Part shown: one piece after another, positions 10,131-18,074 of the stretch
How the letters are laid out: every line of letters starts with the position of its first letter
Position numbering within the stretch: position 1 is the first letter of the stretch
From: CAZQFV01 sp964592645
GTDB lineage: Bacteria; Chloroflexota; Chloroflexia; DTKN01
Assembly (NCBI GenBank): GCA_964592645.1
Contig: CAZQFV010000011.1
Coordinates: forward strand, 1-64,000
DNA length: 64,000 bases
Reading direction: 5' to 3'
Made by a program: the position numbers and the translations under genes
The notes under the pieces: model-generated
The model's input: only the letters and a program-made list of their open reading frames with translations
Told to the model about the DNA's origin: nothing
Databases searched by the model: none

Positions 10131-10664
10131 CTACTCCTCGAAATCCTCCTCCGCCGGCTCCTCTTCCATGCTCCCTTCGCCTTCCTCCGCGCCCAACTCG
10201 GCCAGGCCCTTGCGCACGCTGAGCAGGGTGCGGCCAAGCACCTCACGGAAATCGTCCTGGGTCTTGGAGAGGAGATCCTCGATACCGGTCAGCACCTTGC
10301 GGGCGTAGTCATCGGCGCCCTGGCGGACCACCATCGCGTCGCGGCGGGCCGTCTCGATCAGTTGGACGGTGCGCTGCTTGGCCTCGTCCAGCAGTCCCTC
10401 CCGCTCCAGGCGCATGGCGGCCTCCTGCTGGGCCTGCTCGGCGATGCGCTGGGCCTGTCGGCGAGCCTGCTCCAACAACTGGTCGCGCTCGCGCAGGACC
10501 TGGCGGGCCCGCCGCACCTCCTCGGGGACGGACGCCCGCAGGCGATCCAGCAGCGCCGTGGCCCGTTCCTCGTCGACCATCAGGCGATGGGCAAAGGGCA
10601 AGCGGGTGCTCTTGGTCAGCACGTCTTCCAGTTCGTCGAGCAGGGCGATCATCTCTTCGCTCAT
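10131..10664 (-). CDS. Coiled-coil protein (DivIVA/V-ATPase subunit-like), unknown function
   Basis: A 177-aa, highly charged protein. Most of it (about residues 45-150) is predicted alpha-helix/coiled coil with many Arg, Glu, Gln and Ala, as in ARQVLRERDQLLEQARRQAQ. It ends in an acidic tail rich in Glu. Helical proteins of this look, annotated as V-type ATPase-like or DivIVA-like, often lie next to coaD in Firmicutes and Chloroflexi (from memory, not checked). It starts 24 bp after the coaD stop on the same strand. No enzymatic motif is visible. A scaffolding or division-associated role is conjecture. Confidence 0.75.
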   Translation of the reverse strand: MSEEMIALLDELEDVLTKSTRLPFAHRLMVDEERATALLDRLRASVPEEVRRARQVLRERDQLLEQARRQAQRIAEQAQQEAAMRLEREGLLDEAKQRTVQLIETARRDAMVVRQGADDYARKVLTGIEDLLSKTQDDFREVLGRTLLSVRKGLAELGAEEGEGSMEEEPAEEDFEE

Positions 10665-10688
10665 CCGTGCCCCCTTTTGGATCCAGGT

Positions 10689-11174
10689 CTACCTTCTGTC
10701 GATCAGCGCTTCCCGCAGGGCCGCGGCGACGTGCGGTGGCACCAGGTTGCTCACGTCGGCCCCCAGGGCCGCGATCTCCTTGACAATGCTGGAGCTGAGA
10801 AACGAATAGTTCTGCGAAGCCATCAGGCAGACCACCTCGATCTCGGGGTCGAGGCGGTGGTTGATGTGGGCCATCTGCAGCTCGTACTCAAAGTCGGTCA
10901 GCACGCGCAGGCCGCGGATGATCACCCGGGCTCCCAGGCGGCGCGCGCACTCCACCGTCAGCGACTCGTAGGCATCCACGCCGATGTTGGGCCACGGCTG
11001 GATCGCCTCGCGGATCATCGACACCCGCTCCTCCACGGGGAAGAGGATGTTCTTGACCGGCCGGGCGTAGACGGCGATGGTCACCCGGTCGAAGAGGCGA
11101 GCCGCCCGGGCAGCGATGTCCAGGTGCCCGTTGGTGATGGGGTCGAAACTGCCTGGGTAGATCGCCGTAACCAA
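10689..11174 (-). CDS. coaD: Phosphopantetheine adenylyltransferase (CoaD)
   Basis: A 161-aa enzyme joining ATP and 4'-phosphopantetheine to dephospho-CoA, the fourth step of CoA synthesis. The nucleotidyltransferase signature YPGSFDPITNGHLDI is at the extreme N-terminus, and the C-terminal motif NYSFLSSSIVKEIAALG is typical. The start is TTG at 11174, four bases after AGGAGG, giving MVTAIYPGSFDP, the normal beginning of the family. The open frame extends 25 codons further upstream, but those residues match nothing and overlap rsmD. It lies directly downstream of rsmD, a common pairing. Confidence 0.96.
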   Translation of the reverse strand: MVTAIYPGSFDPITNGHLDIAARAARLFDRVTIAVYARPVKNILFPVEERVSMIREAIQPWPNIGVDAYESLTVECARRLGARVIIRGLRVLTDFEYELQMAHINHRLDPEIEVVCLMASQNYSFLSSSIVKEIAALGADVSNLVPPHVAAALREALIDRR

Positions 11175-11190
11175 TCGGCCTCCTGTAGGC

Positions 11191-11799
11191 TCACACACCG
11201 CCGGCCCCTGCCGGCCCGTCCTTCTCCTCCCACCAGTCCGGCATGCCATAGATGCGCAACATGCTGTCTCCCAGCCGCCGGCCGTCCAGTTGGTAGAGCG
11301 GCCCGTACGCCGCGGCCAGGACCACCTTCACGGCGAAATGGACCGCCACCAGGGTTCCGGCGTGGACCCCCGGGGACGCAGCCACCGCGAGCAGCGTCGC
11401 CCCGATGGTCGGGTCGTCGTACGGCGGGTCCAGAAAGATTATATCATACTTTTGCCCTTCATGCATCCCGCGCAGGAAGGGCAGTACCTTGCCCTGGTGG
11501 ACACGGGCCCGCCCGGCCAGGCGGGTGTGCTCCAGGTTCTCGGCGATGACCCGGCAGGCCCCGGCGTTGACCTCCACAAAGTCGCACCACTCTGCCCCGC
11601 GCGAGAGGGCTTCGATGCCCAGGGAGCCGCTGCCGGCATAGAGATCCAGCACCCGCCGGCCTTCCCAGCCGTCCAGGAAACCCTGCAGCACGGAAAAGAG
11701 CGAGCCGCGCACCTTTTCCAGCATGGGCCGGGTGCGGGCGCCCTTGGGAGCCTTCAGGTGGTGACCTTTGGCGGAGCCGGTGATGACGCGCATCGTCAA
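11191..11799 (-). CDS. rsmD: 16S rRNA (guanine(966)-N2)-methyltransferase RsmD
   Basis: A 202-aa SAM-dependent methyltransferase acting on G966 of 16S rRNA. The start MRVITGSAKGHHLKAPKG and RPMLEKVRGSLFSVLQ are family hallmarks. The SAM-binding motif is VLDLYAGSGSLGIEALSRGA, and the catalytic (D/N)PP(Y/F) motif appears as IIFLDPPYDDP. It is followed 16 bp later by coaD. The upstream gene on the same strand is a small membrane protein and then recG, a genome order seen in many bacteria. Confidence 0.95.
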   Translation of the reverse strand: MTMRVITGSAKGHHLKAPKGARTRPMLEKVRGSLFSVLQGFLDGWEGRRVLDLYAGSGSLGIEALSRGAEWCDFVEVNAGACRVIAENLEHTRLAGRARVHQGKVLPFLRGMHEGQKYDIIFLDPPYDDPTIGATLLAVAASPGVHAGTLVAVHFAVKVVLAAAYGPLYQLDGRRLGDSMLRIYGMPDWWEEKDGPAGAGGV

Positions 11800-11829
11800 G
11801 TTCAGCCCTCAGTTCTCCACTCTCCGCTC

Positions 11830-12309
11830 TCACCCAAACTGTTCGATAGGCATATCGGCGAACCACAGAAAGACCATCCCCAGCGAGGTGCCGAGCAGCC
11901 CCAGGGCCACCTGCAGTTGGATCGGCAGCTTGCCGCGGCTCACCCGAAAGGCCGGGTGGGCGGCCAGGAAATCGGCCCCGCCCTGGAAACAGACCCACAG
12001 GAAGAGGATCAACTGCAGGCCAATAACCACGCCCCACCAGGCCAGGACCCAAGGGTTGCCTCGCCGCGGGTTGAAAAAGTGCCAAAGGGTGGGCACTCCG
12101 CCGAGCCAGATGCCCAGTCCCATCATAAGCCATGGCACAACCTGCATCGCGGCATAGCCGCTGAAGAGGCGGTTATAGCCTTCCCGCAGTTCGGGGTTCC
12201 GGGCTATCTCCGGAGCGGCCCGCCGCCAGGCCATGAAGGTGTTCAGCGCGGCAAAAAGGACGCCGAGCAGCCAAAAGTACTTGCCGGTGAGATAGAACAG
12301 GGCGGGCAT
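11830..12309 (-). CDS. Hypothetical membrane protein (about four TM segments)
   Basis: A 159-aa hydrophobic protein with predicted membrane segments near residues 8-28, 53-72, 88-108 and 130-150. Soluble loops are rich in Arg and Pro (WRRAAPEIARNP, NPRRGNP). It starts one base after the recG stop codon and is probably translated from the same mRNA. I recognise no family. Position between recG and rsmD suggests co-expression only. Confidence 0.75.
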   Translation of the reverse strand: MPALFYLTGKYFWLLGVLFAALNTFMAWRRAAPEIARNPELREGYNRLFSGYAAMQVVPWLMMGLGIWLGGVPTLWHFFNPRRGNPWVLAWWGVVIGLQLILFLWVCFQGGADFLAAHPAFRVSRGKLPIQLQVALGLLGTSLGMVFLWFADMPIEQFG

Positions 12310-12310
12310 T

Positions 12311-14953
12311 TCAGCTCACCTCCATACCCTGGCTCCAGAAGGCGGCCACCCGCTCGGCCAGGGCGGCGTGCTGCGGCCGGGAAAGGGTCGGGTCGTCGGC
12401 CAAGATGGCCTCGGCCTCGCGGCGGGCCAGCTCCAGCAGGCGGGTGTCGCCCAGCCTGGCCACCTTCAGGTCGGGCAGGCCGCTCTGGCGCGTGCCAAAG
12501 AACTCGCCCGGCCCGCGGAGCTCCAGGTCGATCTGGGCCAGGGCGAAGCCGTCCTCGGTCTCCTCGATGGCCTTGAGCCGTTCGCTGCCCAGCTCGTCGG
12601 AGGTGGCCAGGAGGATACAGTAGGAGGGGTGCTCGCCGCGCCCGACCCGGCCCCGGAACTGGTGCAACTGCGATAGGCCGAAGCGCTCGGCCCCCTCGAC
12701 CATCATTACCGTGGCGTTGGGCACGTCGATGCCGACCTCCACCACGGGGGTGGAGACAAGTACCTGGGTCTCGCCGTCGCGGAAGCGGCGCATGATGCGT
12801 TCCTTCTCCGGGCCGGACATGCGCCCGTGGAGCAGGTCGAGCTTGAGATCGGGAAAGACCTCGTTCTGCAGGCGGTGGAACTCTTCCACGGCCGCGGCGG
12901 CCTCGATCTTGTCCGACTCCTCCACCAGCGGGCAGATGACAAAGGCCTGCCGGCCGGCCTCCACCTGCTGGCGGATAAAGTCGTAGGCCCGCTGGCGCTC
13001 GGCGTTGGCCAGCCAGCGGGTGCGGATGGGCTGCCGCCCCGGGGGCATCTCGTCGATCACCGCCAGGTCCAGGTCCCCATGGAGTGTCAGTGCCAGGGTG
13101 CGCGGGATGGGGGTGGCGGTCATCACCAGCAGGTGCGGGTTGTAGCCTTTCTGGTGCAGGGCCTGGCGCTGCAGCACGCCGAAGCGGTGCTGCTCGTCGA
13201 TCACCGCCAGGCCCAGGCCGGCAAAGGCCACGCCCTCCTCGATCAGGGCGTGGGTGCCGACGACGATGTCCACCTTGCCCTCGGCGATCTCCTGGCGCAG
13301 TTCGCGCTTCTGGCGCACCTTGAGGCTGCCGGTGAGCAGGGCCACGCGGACGGCGCCGGCCGGCCGCTCCGGCTCCACGCCGACCACCTTCTTCAGCTCG
13401 GCCAGGCGGCGGGCGCGCTCCGGGTCTTCCACTTTCCACTCCTCGTCGGCGCTGTCCACATGCTGGGCGCTGGGCCGGGCCGGGACCTCCAGGCCGGCCA
13501 CCAGCGCGCTGATGGTGCGCTCGTGTTGCTCGGCCAGGATCTCGGTGGGGGCCATGATCGCCGCCTGGCGGCCGTTGGCCACGGCCGCCAGCATCGCCGC
13601 GGCGGCCACGACCGTCTTGCCCGAGCCGACATCGCCCTGCAGCAGGCGGCTCATCGGCACGGCCTTGGCCATGTCGCCCAGGATGCTCTCCAGCGCCCGT
13701 TGCTGGGCGTTGGTGAGGGCAAAGGGCAGCCTCTCCAGGAAGCGCGCCAACAGCTCCGGGGGCAGCGGCAGCGCCTGGCCGGGGACCGCCTGCCACTCCT
13801 TCTTGCGCTGCAGGACGCCGAGCTGGATGAGCAGGAACTCGTCGAAGGCCAACCGCCGGCGGGCCTGCTGCAGGCCCTCCTGGTCGGCGGGGAAATGGAT
13901 CTGCCGCAGGGCCTGGGGCAGGTCCCACAGGTCGGCGCGGCGGCGCACCTCCGGCGGGAGAGGGTCGGGAACGCGGCCGGCCCAGGTGTCGACGATGCGT
14001 TTGAGCAGCCGGCGCATGCCGCGCGGCCGCAGCCCGCCGCTGAGCGGATAGACCGGCACCAGCCGCCCGGTGTGGATGAGTTCGGCGTCGTACGGTTCCC
14101 ACTCGGGCGACTCCAGCGTCAGCCGGCCGCGGTACTGCGAGACCTGTCCGCTCAGGACGATACGCATGCCGACCTTGAGCGAGCGCAGCAGGAAGGGCTG
14201 GTTGAACCAGACGGCCTCGATGGCGCCGGTCTCGTCGCGCACGCGGGCGTCGATGACGGTCAGCCCGCGCCCGGTGCGCCGCTGCTCGATCTGTTCGACG
14301 GTGGCGATGATCGTCTCGGTGGAGCCGTACATCAGGGCGTGGATGGGGCGCAGCGAGGTAAAGTCGTCGTAGCGCCGGGGGAAGTGGTAGAGCAGGTCGC
14401 GGATGGTCTGCAGGCCCAGCTTTTTCAGCGGGCGGATGTAGTCGAAGCGCAGGCCGGGGGCCTTTTCCAGGGGCGTGTCCAGGGTGATGCCGGCGGGGGG
14501 GGCGGTGGGCCGGCGCGGCGGCGGCAGGGGCGGGGCGGAGGGCGGCTGGCCCGGCGGCGGACTGCTGCGGGCCGGGGGCGCGGCGGCGCTCTGTGGGGCG
14601 GCGGCCCCCTTCTTCCGGGCCGGGGAGCGTGTCGGGCTGGGGGCTGCCGCCGGAGAGGGCGGCGGCCCATCGCGCAGGGTGCGGTACGATCGCCGCAGCA
14701 GCGCCAGGGCCTGCGCCAGGCGGCTGCGGCGGGCGTCTATCACCAGGTAGGCATAGTTGTTCAGCAGTTCGGCCAGGGTGGCCAGCATGTCAAGGGGCAG
14801 GCCCAGCGCCCGGCCCTGCTTGAGCCATTCGCGCAGGAAGGGGCCCAGGCCCCCGGGCACGGCCGAGCCGTCGTGGCCGGCCTTTTCCTCGGCCGCCAAC
14901 AGCTTGCCCAGCGCGGCCAGGTGCGCGAGCTGCTTCTCGAGCGCTTCGTCCAT
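12311..14953 (-). CDS. recG: ATP-dependent DNA helicase RecG
   Basis: An 880-aa replication-fork reversal helicase. The wedge (OB) domain begins near residue 160 (PLKKLGLQTIRDLLYHFPRR). Helicase motifs include Walker A GDVGSGKTVVAAAAML, the RecG DEQH box in VIDEQHRFGVLQRQAL, TATPIPRTLALTLHGDLD and, near the end, QLHQFRGRVGRGEHPSYC. Two additions are notable. There is a 150-residue N-terminal extension, helical and then a Pro/Ala-rich linker, making it longer than the usual ~690 aa. There is also a roughly 40-residue insertion after the helicase block around VAGLEVPARPS. It starts at ATG 14953 after GGAGGAG and heads the recG-rsmD-coaD operon. Confidence 0.96.
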   Translation of the reverse strand: MDEALEKQLAHLAALGKLLAAEEKAGHDGSAVPGGLGPFLREWLKQGRALGLPLDMLATLAELLNNYAYLVIDARRSRLAQALALLRRSYRTLRDGPPPSPAAAPSPTRSPARKKGAAAPQSAAAPPARSSPPPGQPPSAPPLPPPRRPTAPPAGITLDTPLEKAPGLRFDYIRPLKKLGLQTIRDLLYHFPRRYDDFTSLRPIHALMYGSTETIIATVEQIEQRRTGRGLTVIDARVRDETGAIEAVWFNQPFLLRSLKVGMRIVLSGQVSQYRGRLTLESPEWEPYDAELIHTGRLVPVYPLSGGLRPRGMRRLLKRIVDTWAGRVPDPLPPEVRRRADLWDLPQALRQIHFPADQEGLQQARRRLAFDEFLLIQLGVLQRKKEWQAVPGQALPLPPELLARFLERLPFALTNAQQRALESILGDMAKAVPMSRLLQGDVGSGKTVVAAAAMLAAVANGRQAAIMAPTEILAEQHERTISALVAGLEVPARPSAQHVDSADEEWKVEDPERARRLAELKKVVGVEPERPAGAVRVALLTGSLKVRQKRELRQEIAEGKVDIVVGTHALIEEGVAFAGLGLAVIDEQHRFGVLQRQALHQKGYNPHLLVMTATPIPRTLALTLHGDLDLAVIDEMPPGRQPIRTRWLANAERQRAYDFIRQQVEAGRQAFVICPLVEESDKIEAAAAVEEFHRLQNEVFPDLKLDLLHGRMSGPEKERIMRRFRDGETQVLVSTPVVEVGIDVPNATVMMVEGAERFGLSQLHQFRGRVGRGEHPSYCILLATSDELGSERLKAIEETEDGFALAQIDLELRGPGEFFGTRQSGLPDLKVARLGDTRLLELARREAEAILADDPTLSRPQHAALAERVAAFWSQGMEVS

Positions 14954-14970
14954 GGTTGCTCCTCCTGGCG

Positions 14971-15000
14971 ATTATACCACGAGGGATGGAAGCGCTGCAA
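14971..15000 (-). promoter_or_regulatory. recG operon promoter
   Basis: On the minus strand, TTGCAG (15000-14995), an 18-bp spacer, TATAAT (14976-14971), ending 17 bp before the recG start. A leader this short leaves little room beyond the ribosome binding site. Confidence 0.65.
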
Positions 15001-15070
15001 CTTTGCCCCCGCCGGCCGGCGCGTCCGCAGGGCGCCGCGTTCGGCCGAACGCGGCGGCGGCCCCCGCAAT

Positions 15071-15099
15071 TTGCCAGCGCCATTCGTCTGCGCTATAAT
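15071..15099 (+). promoter_or_regulatory. Promoter of the GAF histidine kinase gene
   Basis: TTGCCA (15071-15076), a 17-bp spacer, TATAAT (15094-15099), 46 bp before the first in-frame ATG. It is divergent from the recG promoter. Confidence 0.75.
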
Positions 15100-15145
15100 G
15101 CGGCCGATCACAACGCGGTGGTCCCCCGCCGCCGGGGCGGGCACG

Positions 15146-17266
15146 ATGGGGGTGCCTGTGGACGATGAAGCCAACGCCGTCCTGTTGGGGGTAGCGTTGC
15201 AGCGGCTCTCTGCCAAGGCCCGGGCCACGATCCGCCAGGCCCTGCGGCAGGCTATGCCGGCCAGCTCCGGGATGCCCCAGCGCCTGCTCCGTGCCCTGGA
15301 CGACGCCATGGAGCAGCCTGACCCCGCCCAGGCCGCCGCCCTGCTGCAGGCCGAGGGTCGCCGCTGGGCAGAAGAGGAGCGCTCCGTGGACTCCCTGGCC
15401 GAGCAGACCATCGCCGCGGCGCGCGCCCTGGCCGCCCACCTGCGCCCCATCCTGACCGACGACCCAGAGCGGGCCGAGGCGCTGCGCCTCTCTTTCCTCT
15501 CCGAGGTCCTGGCCGGCTATGTCCAGGCCCGCTCGGAGATGGCCGCCCAAAAGCACAGCGCCGAGCTGACGGCGCGCATGACCGAGCTGGCCGCCCTGTA
15601 CAAGGTTATCAGCGCCGCCAACTCCAGCCTGAACCTGGACGAGGTCCTGCACCTGGTCGTGCGCACCGTGGCCGAGGTCATGCAGGTGGAGGTCTGCGAC
15701 ATCCACCTTTTTGAGCCGGAGCGCGGCACCCTGGTGTTGGGGGCCAGCATCGGGCTGAACCCGGAGGCCGAGGGCCACCTACGCATCCGGTTGGGGGAAG
15801 GGGTCACCGGCTGGGCCGCCCAACAGGGCCGGCCGGTAGTGGTGCCGGATGTCTATCAGGAGCCGCGCTTTCTGTACGACCCCTCGCTGCACGAGGACCC
15901 CTACCGCAGCCTGCTCTCCGTGCCGATCATCCTCTACACGGTGGAAAAGCTGGTCGGGGTGATCAATGTGCGCACCCGTGAGGTGCGCGCCTACCAGCCG
16001 GAGGAGGTCAAGTTCCTGGAGACGGTGGCCGGCGAGCTGGCCATCTCGCTGGAGAACGCCCGCCTCTACCAGCAGACCGACCGGCGCCTGCAGCAGAAGG
16101 TGGATGAGCTGACCACGCTGCAGCGGGTCTCGGCGATGGTGGTCAGCACGTTGGACCTGCGGCGGACGTTGGAGGTGATCGGCGAGCAGGCGGCCAAGCT
16201 GGGCCGGGCCGACGCCTCGGCCATCGTGGAGTGGGGCGCCTCCGGCCGGGAACCGGCGGTGGAAGCCTCCTGGGGGCTGGACGCCGAGGCCGTGATCCGG
16301 CTGCGGGAGTGGGTGGTGCAGGACCAGGTTCACCGGCGCATCGCCGCCGCCGGCCGGCCCATCGTCATCGAGGTCGGCGAGGACACCGCCGCCGGCCGCG
16401 AGGCCCGCCAGGTGGGACTGCGCGCCCTGCTCTGCCTGCCCCTGCGCGGCCGGGAGGGTCTGCTGGGGACGATCTGCCTGCACACGGGGCGGCCGGAGGG
16501 CTTTGCCCCCGACCAGGTGGACCTGCTCACCGTCTTTGCCGACCAGGCCGCCCTGGCCATCGAGAACGCCCGGCTCTACGAGGAGGTGCGCCGCGCCCTG
16601 GAGGTCAAGTCGGCCCTGCTGCAGGAGATGCACCACCGCGTGCGCAACAACCTGCAGGCCGTGGCCTCGCTGCTCAACATGCAGCAGCGGCGCGTCGGCG
16701 AGCCCCGCGTCAGCCGGCTGCTGCAGGAGAGCGTGGGGCGCATCCAGAGCATTGCCACCGTGCACGACCTGCTCTGCCAGGAGACGCTCGGCGTCACCAC
16801 CGTGCAGGCGGTGACACGCCAGGTGCTGGAGATCGCCCAGGCGCACCAGGCCCGGCCCGGCCTGAAGGTGCGCTACCAGGTGGTCGAGGGGGAGCCGGTG
16901 CCTATCGGCTCCAAGGAGGCCACGCTGCTGGCGCTGCTGGTCAACGAGCTGTTCTCCAACGCCATCGCCCACGGCTTTGCCGGTCGTGATCGCGGCACGG
17001 TGGTCGTGGACTCCTACCTGGCCGAAGGCCAGGTGGTGCTGCAGGTCCGGGACGATGGCCAGGGACCGCTGGCGGAAACCATGCAGGGCGAGGGCGGGCT
17101 GGGGCTGCAGATCGTCCGCGCGCTGGTGACGCGCGACCTGGAGGGAACCTTTTCTCTGCAGCGCGACGGCGATTGGACGGTGGCGATCATCACCTTCCCC
17201 TATGAGCCGCCGGGATCGGGCGTCATCAGCGGCCCCCTTTTGCCCATCGCCGGGCCGCTGCCGTAG
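15146..17266 (+). CDS. GAF-domain sensor histidine kinase (HisKA_2 type)
   Basis: A 706-aa soluble sensor kinase with no membrane segment. An N-terminal helical region (1-140) leads to two GAF domains (about 155-310 and 330-480; LYKVISAANSSLNLDEVLHL and ISLENARLYQQTDRRLQQK mark the first). The phosphoacceptor region is LLQEMHHRVRNNLQAVASLL with His496, a HisKA_2/LytS-like form. The ATPase has an N-box (LLVNELFSNAIAHGFAG), DDGQGP and GGLGLQIVRAL. The start may be ATG 15146 or GTG 15158; the latter has GGGGG close upstream. No response regulator adjoins it, so its partner is unknown. Confidence 0.9.
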   Translation: MGVPVDDEANAVLLGVALQRLSAKARATIRQALRQAMPASSGMPQRLLRALDDAMEQPDPAQAAALLQAEGRRWAEEERSVDSLAEQTIAAARALAAHLRPILTDDPERAEALRLSFLSEVLAGYVQARSEMAAQKHSAELTARMTELAALYKVISAANSSLNLDEVLHLVVRTVAEVMQVEVCDIHLFEPERGTLVLGASIGLNPEAEGHLRIRLGEGVTGWAAQQGRPVVVPDVYQEPRFLYDPSLHEDPYRSLLSVPIILYTVEKLVGVINVRTREVRAYQPEEVKFLETVAGELAISLENARLYQQTDRRLQQKVDELTTLQRVSAMVVSTLDLRRTLEVIGEQAAKLGRADASAIVEWGASGREPAVEASWGLDAEAVIRLREWVVQDQVHRRIAAAGRPIVIEVGEDTAAGREARQVGLRALLCLPLRGREGLLGTICLHTGRPEGFAPDQVDLLTVFADQAALAIENARLYEEVRRALEVKSALLQEMHHRVRNNLQAVASLLNMQQRRVGEPRVSRLLQESVGRIQSIATVHDLLCQETLGVTTVQAVTRQVLEIAQAHQARPGLKVRYQVVEGEPVPIGSKEATLLALLVNELFSNAIAHGFAGRDRGTVVVDSYLAEGQVVLQVRDDGQGPLAETMQGEGGLGLQIVRALVTRDLEGTFSLQRDGDWTVAIITFPYEPPGSGVISGPLLPIAGPLP

Positions 17267-17271
17267 GCACG

Positions 17272-17370
17272 AGCCCAACCACGAAGGACTCGGAACCGCC
17301 AAGGCACCAAGAAGCGCCGTTTGCCAAACAAAGACACCAAGGCATCAAGAAGTGCCGTTTGCCTGTTGCC
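17272..17370 (+). repeat. Degenerate CCAC-N-AAG repeat block
   Basis: The non-coding stretch between the kinase and the next gene carries two imperfect direct copies of CCAAGGCAYCAAGAAGYGCC, about 50 bp apart. They are mixed with CCACGAAG and CAAAGACACC units. Related units occur near 50641-50671 and 55701-55755, so this is a dispersed degenerate family. Confidence 0.65.
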
Positions 17371-17383
17371 AAAGGGCCTCGAA

Positions 17384-17794
17384 ATGAAAGCGCTGCTCTT
17401 TCTGGCCACCCACTTTTGCTTCGAGCCGTTCGCGGCGACGATCCCCGAGGCCGGCCTGCCGCCCCCGGCCCAGGAGGTGCGGGAGGCGGTGGTGGCCTTT
17501 ATCCATTGCGAGGAGGAGGACGCCGGCAAGCGGGCCTCGGTCTTTACCCGCACCCTGAAGCAGATCAAGTGGCTGGCCGGCAAGCGCGGCTTCCGGCGGG
17601 TGGTGCTGCACTCCTTCACCCACCTCTCGACCAGCAAAGCGCCGCCGGAGTTTGCCCAGGCCTTTCTGGAGGAGTTGGCCGGCCGGCTGCAGAACGCGGG
17701 CTACGAGGTGGCGATGACCCCCTTTGGTTACACCTGTGCCTGGGAACTGGGGGTGTACGGAGAAAGCCTGGCCAAGGTCTTGGCCGCGTTCTGA
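17384..17794 (+). CDS. Freestanding archaeal-type threonyl-tRNA synthetase editing domain
   Basis: A 136-aa protein that looks like the N-terminal editing domain of archaeal ThrRS (tRNA-Thr_ED family, DTD-like fold). Recognisable parts are the start MKALLFLATHF, the central RRVVLHSFTHLSTSKAPPEF, and the end TPFGYTCAWELGVYGESLAKV. In archaea this domain hydrolyses Ser-tRNA-Thr and removes D-amino acids from tRNA. No catalytic synthetase is attached. ATG 17384 is used because earlier codons fall in the repeat block. The ribosome binding site is weak (AAGGG). Substrate specificity in bacteria is inference. Confidence 0.75.
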   Translation: MKALLFLATHFCFEPFAATIPEAGLPPPAQEVREAVVAFIHCEEEDAGKRASVFTRTLKQIKWLAGKRGFRRVVLHSFTHLSTSKAPPEFAQAFLEELAGRLQNAGYEVAMTPFGYTCAWELGVYGESLAKVLAAF

Positions 17795-17969
17795 TGCCCT
17801 GGTCCCGCCTTGGCCGGGGGCAGTTTGTTTTTGTTCTATATCAAGTCCCTCACATTCCCAAAACGATAGGAAGCCCCTTGAAATACGGCTAAAAAGAGCA
17901 ACCTCTTGGTTCAATAGAGTGGAGCAGGTGGGAGAGTCCTCGTAGATAATCAAGGATTTGTTCGGTGCC

Positions 17970-17998
17970 TTGACAAAGTCTCGCTTCTCTGCTATAAT
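17970..17998 (+). promoter_or_regulatory. Consensus promoter of the amylase gene
   Basis: TTGACA (17970-17975), 17 bp, TATAAT (17993-17998): a full match to the sigma-A consensus. The predicted leader is about 70 nt and ends with AAGGAGG before the ATG at 18075. Confidence 0.88.
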
Positions 17999-18074
17999 GA
18001 GCGCTGTTGGCACTGCGCTGCGCATCTCCAGGCTTTCCGGCGATCTGTTCGATATCTACACAAGGAGGAAGACG

